A DNA stretch of 64,000 nucleotides from CAWKOH01 sp963851245 (GTDB lineage: Bacteria > Actinomycetota > Acidimicrobiia > Acidimicrobiales > Palsa-688), in assembly GCA_963851245.1 (NCBI GenBank), contig CAWKOH010000002.1, positions 372,001-436,000 on the forward strand, in the 5' to 3' direction. The notes under the pieces are model-generated. The model was not told where the DNA came from. It saw only the letters and a list, made by a program, of their open reading frames with translations, and did not search any database. Made by a program: the position numbers and the translations under genes. Positions 9,230 through 18,375 of this stretch are shown in pieces. Numbering within the stretch: position 1 is the stretch's first letter; each line of letters starts with the position of its first letter.

Positions 9230-9314
9230 CCCGGCTAGGGAGTATTACCTACTGCGCCCCCCGAATCCCCTCGTTACAGTCGGCCGCGTCGCGAGCACGA
9301 AAGGGCCGGCGCTG

Positions 9315-10587
9315 ATGCGCAAGAACGCCAAGCGCAACCGGGTCGTCATCATCGGCCAAGGCTACGTGGGGCTCCCCCTCGCCATGAATGCGGTTGAGGC
9401 GGGCCACACCGTGGTGGGGTTCGACGTCGACGAGGAGCGGGTGAAGTGCCTCGAGGTGGGGGAGTCCTACGTCGAGGATATTCCCGCTGAGACGATCCAG
9501 TCGGCCCTGGCGACGGGTCGGTTCCACCCCAGCTCCCAGGCCCGTTCTCTCGGCGGTTTTGACTTCGCCATCGTCACCGTCCCGACCCCGCTGCGCGAGG
9601 GCATCCCCGATCTGTCCTACATCGAGGACTCGGCTGCACTGCTGGCCCGCTATCTCCGCCCCGGTGCGTGCGTGGTCCTCGAGTCGACGACCTACCCCGG
9701 AACGACCGAGGAGCTGGTGTGTCCGATGTTGGAGGAGGGCTCGGGGCTCACGGTCGGCACCGACTTCTTCGTCGGCTACAGCCCCGAGCGCATCGACCCG
9801 GGCAACAAGAAGTGGACACTCACCCGGACCCCGAAGGTCGTCTCCGGAGTCGACGAAGCGTCCCTCGCCGTCGTCAAGGGCTTCTACGACACGCTGGTGG
9901 ACAGGACGATCCCGGTGTCGCGCCCCGCTGTCGCCGAGATGACGAAGCTTCTGGAGAACACCTTCCGCCACGTCAATATCGCGTTGGTCAATGAGCTCGC
10001 TATGTTCGCCTCCGACATGGGCATCGACGTCTGGGAAGCAATCGGGGCGGCGTCAACCAAGCCGTTCGGGTTCATGCCCTTCACGCCCGGGCCCGGGGTC
10101 GGCGGCCACTGCCTGCCCATAGACCCGTCGTACCTGTCCTGGCGGGTCAAGCGCCGCCTCGGCCACAGCTTCCGCTTCGTCGAACTGGCCAACGACGTCA
10201 ACGACCACATGCCGGACTATGTGGTGCGGCGCCTGACCTCGGGCCTGAACCGCCGCCGGCAGGCCGTCAACGGGTCGCGTATTTTCCTGCTCGGCATGGC
10301 CTACAAACGCAACACCAGCGACTCGAGGGAGTCCCCCGCCATGGTGGTCGCCGAACGCCTGGTGGCGCTCGGGGCCGATGTCGTGGCGGCCGACCCCCAC
10401 ATCCCGAGCGGCGTGTGGCTGCCGTGCCCGCGGGTGCGACGCGACCCCGGAGGAAGCAGCGTCGGCCGACGCCGTCGTGTTGCTCACCGACCACGACTCG
10501 TTCGACCTGCACTCCCTGGCCGACGCGGCACGCTACTTCCTTGACACGCGCCACCGGGTTAGTGGCAGCTCGGTGGAACACCTCTGA
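9315..10587 (+). CDS. UDP-glucose/UDP-ManNAc dehydrogenase family (frameshifted)
   Basis: A nucleotide-sugar 6-dehydrogenase that makes a UDP-uronic acid. The NAD site is IIGQGYVGLPLA, the middle domain carries ENTFRHVNIALVNE, and the catalytic cysteine lies in GPGVGGHCLPIDPSYL. The frame that begins at ATG 9315 drifts off after DVVAADPHIPSGV. The expected C-terminus (ASADAVVLLTDHDSFDL, then DTRHRVSGSSVEHL) continues in the next frame and ends at 10587, so one indel lies near 10425-10445. With this corrected the protein is about 424 residues, normal for the family. It follows the WecA-like gene and fits precursor supply for the polysaccharide. Confidence 0.82.
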
Positions 10588-10625
10588 CGACGACCACAGC
10601 AAACGGGCCCACGGCCGTCCGGGCC

Positions 10626-10654
10626 GGGCGCCGGCGGTTCAACCGGCGGCGCCC
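10626..10654. terminator. GC-rich hairpin between convergent genes
   Basis: GGGCGCC (10626-10632) pairs with GGCGCCC (10648-10654), with an inner CGGTT/AACCG stem. It sits between the dehydrogenase stop and the converging regulator gene, whose last codons it overlaps. There is no U-tract, so its efficiency is doubtful. Confidence 0.4.
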
Positions 10655-12027
10655 CTCCATCCCGGGGGTCCGATCAACTGGTCCGCCAGACCGGCACGGA
10701 CCGAGTCCTTCCCGGTCAGGCCGAAGCTCATGGCGACGGTGATCGCCTGAGCCTGGGTGCGTACCCCGAGCTTCTCGAATACCCGGATCTTGTGGTTCTC
10801 GACCGTCTTGACCGCCACCCCGAGCTCGAGGGCGATGGCCTTTGTGGCCAGGCCCTTGGACATGGCCCGAAGCACGTCCTGCTCCCGTTTGGTGAGGATG
10901 CCGAGACCGAGGTCGACCCTGTCAGAGAGCCTGGTGCGGTAGCCACGCCACTGCCGCAGCATTATCGCCGTGGCGGTATGGTCGATCGAAGCTGCCCCCC
11001 GCGCCACGGCCAGGATGCCGGTGACGACCTCGTCAGGGGTGGCGTCGCGTGACATGTACCCGTGGACACCCCGGCCCAGCAAGGCGGTGAGCCGCTCCGG
11101 GGAACCGTCAGGAGTGGTGACAATGAGCCGACCACCTTTCCGCAGGATGTGCGGCACTACATCGTCCAGGCCCTGGTGCCCGAGACGATCCGAGGCGACC
11201 ACCACGGCGGGGGAGTGCCGGTCAAATGCGGCCAGCAGCTCCTTGGCGGTTGCCGCACACGCTACCACCACGATCCCGCGGGCGGCGCAGGCCGTCGCCA
11301 GGATGTCGCGCTGCAGAGCGTCGTCCTCTGCGATGACCACCTCGACCCCAGACCGCTCCCGCGGTGGTCGGTCGCGATAGCTGACCAGGAGCTCGTCCTC
11401 GAGCTCCAGGTCGTGCGTCGAGTCGATGAGGTCCACCTCCAAGGCGGCGGCGACGGCGTGCGACTGATTCTGCACCCCCAGCTTGCGGAAGATCCGCTGC
11501 TTGTGATTCTCGACCGTCTTGCTGCTGATCCCGAGGCGTATGGAGACCTCGCGGCAGGTGTAGCCCGCGCCGATCAGACGGAGTATGGCGATCTCCCGGG
11601 CGGTCAGATGGAGCGGCCGGGCGACCTCCATGTCGACCACGCCTAGCCGCGGGGGCTGGTTCTTGAGGGCGTCTTCAATTCCAGCCACGACGCCCGCTAT
11701 GCCGCGCGAGTGTGGCACCAGTACCGACAGGCCGGTCCGCCGTACCCGCTCCAGCCGGCCCTCGTCGCAGGAGTCGGCGTAGGTGCCGACGAAGCGCAGC
11801 CCGGGCACCTCCCGCTGGAGTCGGTGGGCCACCCGACACGGATCCCAGGCGGCTATGTCCACCTCGAGGATGACGAGGTCGGGGCGGCGTTCGGCGCACA
11901 GCCGGGGCAGGTCCTCGCCGGTCTCGGCCGTCCCGACGACGATGACGCCAGGAGCCTCCGAAAGGTGACAGTTGAGCCCCTCCCGGAAGAATCGACGTCG
12001 CTGCTGGATGACTACGCCTGTGCTCAT
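10639..12027 (-). CDS. tandem response regulator: REC-HTH(LuxR)-REC-HTH(LuxR)
   Basis: 462 residues with two full NarL/LuxR-type modules in one chain. REC1 spans about 1-125 and HTH1 about 135-200 (LTAREIAILRLIGAGYTCRE, SSKTVENHKQRIFRKLGV). REC2 spans about 225-345 and HTH2 about 370-440 (LTKREQDVLRAMSKGLATK, AVKTVENHKIRVFEKLGV). REC1 has lost its acidic pocket (VVIQQRRRFFREGL where ADD is usual), and the phospho-acceptor position reads VILEVD. REC2 keeps the acidic pair (IAEDDALQRD), with ASDRLG at the acceptor site. Probably a phosphorylation-independent or partly dependent regulator that can bind a palindrome as one polypeptide. It lies inside the glycan locus, so control of that locus is plausible but unproven. 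Confidence 0.88.
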   Translation of the reverse strand: MSTGVVIQQRRRFFREGLNCHLSEAPGVIVVGTAETGEDLPRLCAERRPDLVILEVDIAAWDPCRVAHRLQREVPGLRFVGTYADSCDEGRLERVRRTGLSVLVPHSRGIAGVVAGIEDALKNQPPRLGVVDMEVARPLHLTAREIAILRLIGAGYTCREVSIRLGISSKTVENHKQRIFRKLGVQNQSHAVAAALEVDLIDSTHDLELEDELLVSYRDRPPRERSGVEVVIAEDDALQRDILATACAARGIVVVACAATAKELLAAFDRHSPAVVVASDRLGHQGLDDVVPHILRKGGRLIVTTPDGSPERLTALLGRGVHGYMSRDATPDEVVTGILAVARGAASIDHTATAIMLRQWRGYRTRLSDRVDLGLGILTKREQDVLRAMSKGLATKAIALELGVAVKTVENHKIRVFEKLGVRTQAQAITVAMSFGLTGKDSVRAGLADQLIGPPGWRGAAG

Positions 12028-12492
12028 TGGTTCACCGACCTGGGGTACCCACGCTGAGGCCCCACGACTACGATGCGCGCGAAGCCCGGCTGATACACGT
12101 GTTTCAGCACGGGAGTATTCGGGACCAACACCTCTTGTGGGAGTCTAGGCCACCACTCGGAGGAGTCTCCGCAAGATGTCCTGACACTATCCGTGTCTGG
12201 CTTCGAAGCCACTCGCCATGCCCCTCCGGGCCTTCTTGGTTTCCTCGTCGAAGAAATCAGGAGACCTCCCTCTAGACCAAAGGCTATCGCTGATTATTCC
12301 CCATCGTGCCGGGTGGTCCCAAAAGTATCGTTTTGCTCACGAAGGCTTTACCTCGGATGAGCGATGGAACCGAGGAGCCGATGTCGACCCCTAGGTCCCC
12401 CTTCACCTGCACCTCCAACTCCGGGACAAGTCGCCTTCTCCGCGGGGTGATACCCCCTACAGCGGAGGGTCGGAGGGTGGTAGGACTGGTCC
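12028..12492. other. 465-bp divergent intergenic region
   Basis: No gene is seen between the tandem regulator (reading left) and the sigma-like gene (reading right). It contains a CCCCTAGG element at 12388-12395 and a TACCCCCTA element near 12451, both resembling the palindromes upstream of the polysaccharide genes, and a small CGGAG-GAGT-CTCCG hairpin near 12160. It probably holds the promoters of both flanking genes. Confidence 0.4.
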
Positions 12493-13842
12493 ATGCTCAT
12501 CCGCAGGCGGCGACCCACCAACGCGTCACCGCCTGGCGACGGCGGGGACGAGCTGGGTCGGACGGTCGCCCGTACGGTCTGGCGGCTGGCGTACGCCCTC
12601 ACCCAGGAGGACGAGGCCGCCGGAGCTATCACGACAGCCGTGCTCGGTCGATTGCCACCCTGGAGGACCGGCTCCTCCGTCAACCAGCTGGAGCACGGCT
12701 GGGCCGCGTTTATCGACCTGATTGCGGACACGACCGAAGCGGCAGCCCTTCACATCTACAGCCCCTCCGATCGGCGACAGCCGGCTTCCGCGGATTCCGA
12801 CCCGGCCCGGGCCGCCCTGGCGAGGGCCTTCGGGCGCCGGTTGTCGTGGTCGCTGCAAGCCCCGCTCTGGGCCGTCGACGTGGAGGGGGTTCCCGAAGCG
12901 CCCGTCTGCCGCCGGCTGAACGTGACGCCCGGACGACTGGAGGCGGCCCGGGCCGACCTCAGGCAAGCCTATCTGGACGTGCGCGACGACCTGCCCCCGG
13001 AGTGCCGCCGGCGGCTCCAACTCGAGGCCGTACCCGGTTCCGGGCTCGACGAGGACCGGCGGGCCGTCTGCGGGGACGACTGCCCGGTATGCGGGTCAGA
13101 GCGGCGCCGGATGGCTGAGCTCGGAGCAGCGCTGTCCGAACTCTCGGTACCTCTCCCGCCGGCGGCGTGGGAGCGAGCCCGGGCGGTCCTGGTCGCTTCC
13201 CGACTCGTGCCGGAGGCTGAGCCCGTGCGCGTCCAGGACGAACCGGGCTCTTCCACCGCGCCCGGAGAGCAGGCTCCCGATGACGTCGTTGCTGACGAGC
13301 GTGCCCCCGATTTTGTCGTGGAAGCGGGAGTGTCTGAGGGGGCGATGGACCGGGGCGGACCCGACGTCACGGAAGCGGTGATACGGCCGGGGAGCACCCC
13401 GCGGATTATGCGGGCCAACCTGATAAGGGGCGCGCTCGTCGTCAATCCCCGACGGGATCCAGGTGCGGAGGCAGAAGCGGAGCGGGCTCTCGTAAGCGAC
13501 GGGGATTCCCGGGAGTCCCAGTCGGCGATCTTGGCCGACCGGCAAGACCCCCTGTCCGAACCCGACCCGGCCGAGCCGGACGCTTCCTCTCAACTCGACG
13601 TTGAGGTTCCCGGCGGGGGATCGACCGCGGCGCCTGGGCCGGCGGCCCGCACCGGACAATCGTCAAATGGGGACGCCGTCTCCCCGGCGGCCACGGAGCA
13701 CGCTGGCCCGGTGGATCTCACTGGCCCGGTGGATCTCACTGGCCTGGTGGATCTCACTGGCCCGGTGGATCCCTCCGTCCCGGTCAGGCGAGGAGCCCGC
13801 GTAGGAAGTCCAGGTGTTCGGCTGCGGTGGCGACGGGATTGA
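12493..13842 (+). CDS. degenerate sigma-70/ECF-like protein with Cys motif and acidic repeat tail
   Basis: 449 residues, not assignable to a named family. Residues 20-60 (TVARTVWRLAYALTQEDEAA) resemble ECF sigma region 2, and residues 115-165 (VCRRLNVTPGRLEAARADLR) resemble a sigma region 4 helix-turn-helix without strong conservation. A cysteine cluster, CGDDCPVCGSERRRM (about 195-210), recalls zinc-binding anti-sigma proteins. The second half is acidic, Pro/Ser-rich and likely disordered, ending in four copies of a six-residue repeat (GPVDLT). The 3' end overlaps the tail of the convergent TIM-barrel gene by 59 bases. It may be a regulator of the surrounding glycan genes; the function is inferred weakly. 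Confidence 0.6.
   Translation: MLIRRRRPTNASPPGDGGDELGRTVARTVWRLAYALTQEDEAAGAITTAVLGRLPPWRTGSSVNQLEHGWAAFIDLIADTTEAAALHIYSPSDRRQPASADSDPARAALARAFGRRLSWSLQAPLWAVDVEGVPEAPVCRRLNVTPGRLEAARADLRQAYLDVRDDLPPECRRRLQLEAVPGSGLDEDRRAVCGDDCPVCGSERRRMAELGAALSELSVPLPPAAWERARAVLVASRLVPEAEPVRVQDEPGSSTAPGEQAPDDVVADERAPDFVVEAGVSEGAMDRGGPDVTEAVIRPGSTPRIMRANLIRGALVVNPRRDPGAEAEAERALVSDGDSRESQSAILADRQDPLSEPDPAEPDASSQLDVEVPGGGSTAAPGPAARTGQSSNGDAVSPAATEHAGPVDLTGPVDLTGLVDLTGPVDPSVPVRRGARVGSPGVRLRWRRD
13703..13774 (+). repeat. four tandem 18-bp units inside a coding sequence
   Basis: Units start at 13703, 13721, 13739 and 13757 with consensus CTGGCCCGGTGGATCTCA. The third differs by one base and the fourth at its 3' end. 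They encode repeated GPVDLT residues in the sigma-like protein. The in-frame period suggests replication slippage, and copy number may vary between strains. Confidence 0.9.
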
Positions 13843-14611
13843 CTCCCCGGGTGGCTTCCATGGTGATCAGTCCCTGATACCCGATCGCCCCCAGTGCCGC
13901 CAGCGCCGGACCGAAGGGCACCCTTCCGGTGCCGAACCGCACGTTTTGATCGGCGAGGTCCCGGTCTTTGGCGTGCAGGTGGATGACCTTCGGGCCCAGG
14001 AGTTGCAGCTCGCTGGCCACCTCGTAGCCGAACGCCGTGGCGTTGCCGACGTCGTAACAGAGCCCGACGGCTGACGATCCCACCTGGTCCAGGAAGTCCA
14101 GGCAGCCGCGAGCCGGAAGGCTCACCTCGACGGCCACGGCAGTGCGGGGGTGCAACGCTTGGACCAGGTCACGCAGAGCCCGGACGGTCGAGCGGGTGTC
14201 TTGGTCCCGCAAGTCGCTGGCCTCCAGGAGAGGGACGACCACGACGTCCACTGGTAAGACCTCCAGCACCGGGCGGAGCCGCCGGCCCAGGTCTTCCCAG
14301 ATGCCGTCGAAGGGGCGAACCAGGGGCTCGTTCACGCACAGGCAAGGCACCGCCACCCCGGCGCCGGCGGCCACGCTCACCAGCTCGGACCGCCCCTCGG
14401 CTGTCCACATCGGGTTGCCGGGATCCCACACCTTCTCGGCCACCAGCTCGATGTGGTGCAGTCCCAGCTGCCCGGCCGCCGTGAACTCTTCCCTCCAACG
14501 AGGGCCGGGCGGGCAGTCAAGCATTCCCGTCGCCGACGGGACGAGACGGCCCTGCATGATGCCGACTCGTTGGGCGAGCGCCTCGCGGAGGTCGTCCACG
14601 GCGCCTGTCAC
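13784..14611 (-). CDS. sugar-phosphate isomerase/epimerase-like TIM-barrel protein
   Basis: 275 residues of the xylose-isomerase-like/AP-endonuclease-2 TIM-barrel family: VGIMQGRLVP at the N-terminus, GLHHIELVAEKVWDP, VGLCYDVGNATAFG, VIHLHAKDRD and ITMEATRG. The metal-binding positions of the family (Glu, Asp, His, Glu) appear to be present. GTG 14611 is chosen because it overlaps the stop of the SIS-domain gene as GTGA. It is third in a coupled operon with a KdsC-like phosphatase and a GmhA-like isomerase, suggesting a role in making a phosphosugar precursor. Residues before VGIMQGR are weakly conserved. Confidence 0.8.
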   Translation of the reverse strand: MTGAVDDLREALAQRVGIMQGRLVPSATGMLDCPPGPRWREEFTAAGQLGLHHIELVAEKVWDPGNPMWTAEGRSELVSVAAGAGVAVPCLCVNEPLVRPFDGIWEDLGRRLRPVLEVLPVDVVVVPLLEASDLRDQDTRSTVRALRDLVQALHPRTAVAVEVSLPARGCLDFLDQVGSSAVGLCYDVGNATAFGYEVASELQLLGPKVIHLHAKDRDLADQNVRFGTGRVPFGPALAALGAIGYQGLITMEATRGVNPVATAAEHLDFLRGLLA

Positions 14612-15202
14612 CTCGACCCGGTACCGGCACCGGCACCGGCCAGGAGCTGCTCCGTCCGTTCGACCAGGGAGTGCACCAGCACCAGGTGGCACTCCTGGAT
14701 CGACTGAAGGTCATCGCTCGGCACGGCCAGGACGTGCGTGCAGATCTGGTGCAACGGCCGGACCCCGGGCCCGAGCAGGCCGACGGTCACGAGGCCCCGG
14801 GCCCGGGCGGCCTCGACCGCGCCCACCAGGTTGGCGGAAGCGCCGCTGGTCGACAGGACCACCAGGACGTCGCCCGGGTTCCCGATGGCCTCCACCTGCC
14901 GCGGCGAAGATCCGCTCGTAGCCGTAGTCGTTGCCCAGCGCGGTCAGCGTCGAGGTGTCTGCGTGCAGGGCGACGGCAGGCAGGGGGCCGCGCTCACGCG
15001 AGGGGGATAGACGCCCGATCAGCTCGGCGGTCAGGTGCTGGGCCTCGGCCGCGGATCCGCCGTTACCGGCCGCCAGTAGCTTCCCCCCAGACCGGAAGCT
15101 GACAGCCAGGGCCGCGGCCGCCGCTTCGAAGGGGCCGCTCAACCCGTGCAGGCCCTCCAGCGCCCGGCGCAGGGAGTCGGCGCGGTCACCCAGCACCGTC
15201 AC
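14608..15202 (-). CDS. SIS-domain phosphoheptose isomerase-like protein, GmhA family (frameshifted)
   Basis: GmhA-type SIS protein that would convert sedoheptulose-7-phosphate or a similar ketose phosphate. Hallmarks are LLAAGNGGSAAEAQHLTAEL, ALGNDYGYERIF, and then, in another frame, VLVVLSTSGASANLVGAVEAA and ECHLVLVHSL. The break lies near 14900, where TTCGCCGCGGCAGGTGG carries one extra base compared with a frame reading F-A-R-Q-V-E-A. Corrected length is about 197 residues, normal for GmhA. The start is GTG 15202, overlapping the KdsC-like stop; the stop overlaps the TIM-barrel start. Loss of function is possible, but the clean flanks favour a sequencing indel. Confidence 0.8.
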
Positions 15203-15723
15203 GGTGGGTCACTCCGCGGTAGCTCGGCGAGCCGGTCGATGAGGGCTACGGCCTCGACCACGACGCCGCGTCCCCCCGCGTGACGAGCACGTGGTCGGCG
15301 GCGGCCTGCGCTGCGGCCGTCGCGTCGGACGGCGCGAGTCCGATGCCAGCGGCCTCGAGGGCCGGCACGTCACGGTCGGCGTCCCCGATGTAGCACGTCT
15401 CCTCGAGGCGCGTCCCGAGCCGGCCCGCGAGGTCCTGCGATCCGCGGAGCTTGTCCGTGGCCCCGAACACGGCATCGTCGATACCGAAGCGTCCCGCCAC
15501 CAGGTCGGATGCCCGGCGTATCCTCCCCGCTCAGGACGGCCAGCCGCAGCCCGCGCCGGCGCCATCCTCCCACGGCATCGAGGTCGTGGAAGTGGACCGA
15601 ACGGGCCTCCTGCCCGTCCGGCAGCAGAAGGACGGTTCCGTCGGTGAGAACCCCGTCGACGTCGAGCACGAGTAGTTGCACCGCTGAAGGGCCCGACCCG
15701 CCCATCGGCGACGCCATCGACAC
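15199..15723 (-). CDS. HAD phosphatase, KdsC-like (two frameshifts)
   Basis: A KdsC/YrbI-type HAD hydrolase of about 175 residues that removes phosphate from a sugar phosphate. The nucleophile motif is LLVLDVDGVLTDG, the middle is FHDLDAVGGW and LAVLSG, and the last motif is CYIGDADRDVPALEAAG. Near 15525 a GGGG run puts the frame out; reading GGG gives SGRIRRASDLVAGRFG as expected. Near 15281 a run of six C is one short, and with seven C the frame runs on through RGVVVEAVALIDRLAEL to the TGA at 15199, overlapping the GmhA start. Both shifts are at homopolymers. With GmhA and the TIM-barrel protein it forms a three-gene coupled unit. Confidence 0.78.
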
Positions 15724-15794
15724 GAGGCCGAATCGTCGCCCGCGGACCGCAGCGGCGGGACGGCCGGCGCCGACGCGTCGGTTCCGACGGTAAC

Positions 15795-17008
15795 GTGCCC
15801 GACGAGAACCAGCAGATGGGCACCCACCGCCATTCGGCGCCTCCCACTTCCGGGCCCACGGGCCGGGCGCGCCCGGGGCGTCTGCTCGTCCTGAACCTGG
15901 CGGTCGACGACGACGACCCCATCCTCGGCTTCTGCACTGACTGGATTCGGGCGCTCGCCGACCGGGTGCCGCAGGTGGACGTCCTCACCATGCGGCTCGG
16001 TCCCTGCGACCTGCCCTCGAATGTCCGCGTCTACTCGGCCGGCAAGGAGAGGGGGTGGTCCGAGCCGCGTCGGCTGCTCGAGTTCTACCTCCAGCTGGGT
16101 CGCCTCCTGGCCGGGCCGGGCTATGCGGGGTGCTTCGCCCACATGCAACCGCTGTTCGCCGTCCTCGGAGCCCCGTTGCTCAAGCTCCGCCGGATTCCCG
16201 TAACCCTGTGGTACACCCACAGGGAGACGACGCTGCGCCTGCGCGCCGCCGTGCGTGTCTCCGATCGGGTGGTCAGCGCCGACCGGACCAGCCTCGGCGT
16301 CCCCACGACCAAGCTCGTCGTGACAGGGCACGGCATCGACACCGACCGCTTCGTCCCTGCGCCCCGGCCCGGCTCGCAGTTCCGCCTCCTCGTCGTCGGC
16401 CGGATCGCACCGGTAAAGAGGCTCGAGCTGCTGGTGGAGGCGGTCTCCCTCCTCGAGGGCTCCCTGCGTCGGGGACCTCGAGGTGCGCCTCGTCGGGCCG
16501 ACCGACCCCCCGAACACCGGTTACCGAGCCGGCTTGCAACGCCGGGCTCAACAGCTGGGTGTCGGCTCCGTCTTCACCTTCGTAGGACCGCTCACGGGTG
16601 AGCAGCTTGTATCCGAGTATCAGGCTGCCGGCAGCCTGGTCAGCCTGACCGGCCCGGGTACGTTCGATAAGTCCGTCCTCGAGGCCATGAGCTGCGGGGT
16701 CCCGCCGATCACCATGAACCCCGCCTTCGCCCCGCATCTGGCCGCCGCCGGAGCGCCCCCGCCGATCGCCGACGGCGACGTCCCCTCGCTGGCCCGAGCC
16801 GTGGCCGCGGCGCCGGCGATCCCGGTGGACGCGCGGACCGAGATGGGACGGGTTCTCGCGCGATCAGGTGGTGCGCTCTCACTCGCTGCGACGCCTGATC
16901 GACCTTCTCGTGGACCGGGTGCTCTTTCCGCGGAATCCGCTCGACGGTGATGATCATGCGGCTCCGGCCGGCACCCGGTGGTCCGAAGGCGGCCCGGCCC
17001 GGCCGTAG
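15795..17008 (+). CDS. GT4-like glycosyltransferase (two frameshifts)
   Basis: A GT-B glycosyltransferase of about 400 residues. Frame 1 gives LLVLNLAVDDDDPILGF, PVTLWYTHRETTLR, VVTGHGIDTDRFVP and LLVVGRIAPVKRLELLVEA. After EGSLR, near 16470, the frame changes and continues DLEVRLVGPTDPPNTGY, VFTFVGPL and FDKSVLEAMSCGVPPI. A second change near 16868 gives VVRSHSLRRLIDLLVDRVLF, ending at TAG 17008. The start is GTG 15795, with ATG 15816 an alternative. It diverges from the KdsC-like operon and converges on a methyltransferase. An interrupted gene or two assembly indels; the acceptor is unknown. Confidence 0.75.
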
Positions 17009-17050
17009 CGATGAGTCTTGTTGTGCGGTGGTAGCCGCGGGAACCGGTTC

Positions 17051-17899
17051 TCAGGGAACGGAACGTTCCGGACGGTCGCCGGCGGGCCGGCCGCGGGCCG
17101 CCCCCGGATACGATCTCCTGGAGTACAGCGCCACCATCCGTTCGGCCTCCTTGCCGATCCGCAGATTGCGGGTGACGGCCAGAGGGCGCTCCCACGGCGA
17201 GCCGGGAACCGTGACGACCGAGATCACGTCGATGGGAAACCGACCCTGCTGCCAGCCGATGATCTCTTGGGAGACGCAGACCAGGTCGGAGGAGAGGCAG
17301 TGCTTGCGAAAGCACGCTGCGCTGGCGGTCTCGTCCCGCCAGTGGACCTCATCCGGGACGGCTCCCCAGTCCGCCAACTTCGACCGGAGGCGGCGAGGGA
17401 GCCGATGGGACAGCCGGCTGCTCAGCGGGTGGGCGCCGAGGTTGGAGTGGTGGATAAACGCTACGCCCGTGGGCCGCAGGATGGCGCGGAGCTGGTCGAG
17501 GTACCGGGCCAGGACCCGGTCGGGGGCATGTACCAGGGAATCGAAGCTGAAGACGAAGTCGATGGCTTGCGCTGGCAGGTCGAGCGACTGGCCGTCGTTG
17601 ACCTGGTAGCGGATGTTGGCGGCGTCGGCGAACCGTTGCCGGCAGTGGTCGATGCAGTTCTGGGCCAGGTCGACGACGGTCAGCTCGAGGCAGAGGTCCT
17701 TCAGATACTGGGTCCAGCGGCCGTATCCGGGTCCGATCTCCAGTATCGAGTCGGCAGGCAGGAAGGCATGGATCCGTGGCCATACCGCCCCCGCCCAGAA
17801 CCCCGGGGTGTCGCCCCACCACCGGGACCAGTCGTCGCCCTCTTCGGACCAGTCGAACGAGCCGGTCCAGAGCATCCGGTTGAGCTCGAGGTCTGGCAT
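17051..17899 (-). CDS. class I SAM-dependent methyltransferase
   Basis: 282 residues. SAM motif I is ILEIGPGYGRWTQYL (near residue 53), the acidic end of strand 2 is LTVVDLAQNCID, and motif II/III is DFVFSFDSLVHAPDRVLARY. This matches Methyltransf_11/25 proteins found in glycan clusters that methylate a sugar residue. N-terminal WSRWWGDTPGFWAG precedes the Rossmann core. It lies next to, and convergent with, the frameshifted glycosyltransferase. Substrate not determinable. Confidence 0.83.
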   Translation of the reverse strand: MPDLELNRMLWTGSFDWSEEGDDWSRWWGDTPGFWAGAVWPRIHAFLPADSILEIGPGYGRWTQYLKDLCLELTVVDLAQNCIDHCRQRFADAANIRYQVNDGQSLDLPAQAIDFVFSFDSLVHAPDRVLARYLDQLRAILRPTGVAFIHHSNLGAHPLSSRLSHRLPRRLRSKLADWGAVPDEVHWRDETASAACFRKHCLSSDLVCVSQEIIGWQQGRFPIDVISVVTVPGSPWERPLAVTRNLRIGKEAERMVALYSRRSYPGAARGRPAGDRPERSVP

Positions 17900-18197
17900 G
17901 CGAAGGGTCCTGACTCCGGGGCGCCTCGATCCCGGAAGGAACCCGGAGCCGTCCCCCGATCATAATTTTGGCGGGGCCTCCATCGGAACGGTGGATCCCC
18001 CTGGGTGAGCACGCGAGTTCATAGACAAGGGGATCCATTTATGACCACTACATGGCGATAGCTGCACCTTCAACAACGCTCACGGGACTGACCCCTGAGC
18101 GCTCTTGGGGTGATCTCGGAACCTGATTGAGCTGGGTAGACGTGTCACCTTCCACCGCGAGCTCCACTCTAGTTTCCGGACTGCTTGAAGGTCCCTT

Positions 18198-18372
18198 TCA
18201 GCGGGCGGCGGCCAGGGTGGCAGCGATATGGATGATCTGATCTTCCTGGCCGCCGACGAGGCGTTGACGGCCGCACTCCAGGAGGACCTGGGCGCCGGAC
18301 GCCGTAGCGCTGCGCCGCTTGGTAGGCGTGCTCAGGAAACTCGAGTACACCCCCGGAGTAGCCCATGATCAG
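18198..18372 (-). pseudogene. 3' fragment of a 4-hydroxy-2-oxovalerate aldolase-like gene
   Basis: Reading the minus strand gives GYSGGVLEFPEHAYQAAQRY in one frame, then after a one-base shift AQVLLECGRQRLVGGQEDQI, ending AATLAAAR and a TGA at 18198. This matches the C-terminus of DmpG/BphI-type aldolases (YGV-A-.-LLE.GRR..VGGQEDMI). Only about 55 residues remain. The fragment abuts a transposase remnant at about 18375, so the rest of the gene was lost with the IS rearrangement. Confidence 0.6.
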
Positions 18373-18375
18373 CGG

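Noticed and set aside
13703..13774. CRISPR-like array
   Set aside because: The repeats are contiguous 18-bp units in frame inside a coding sequence with no spacers.
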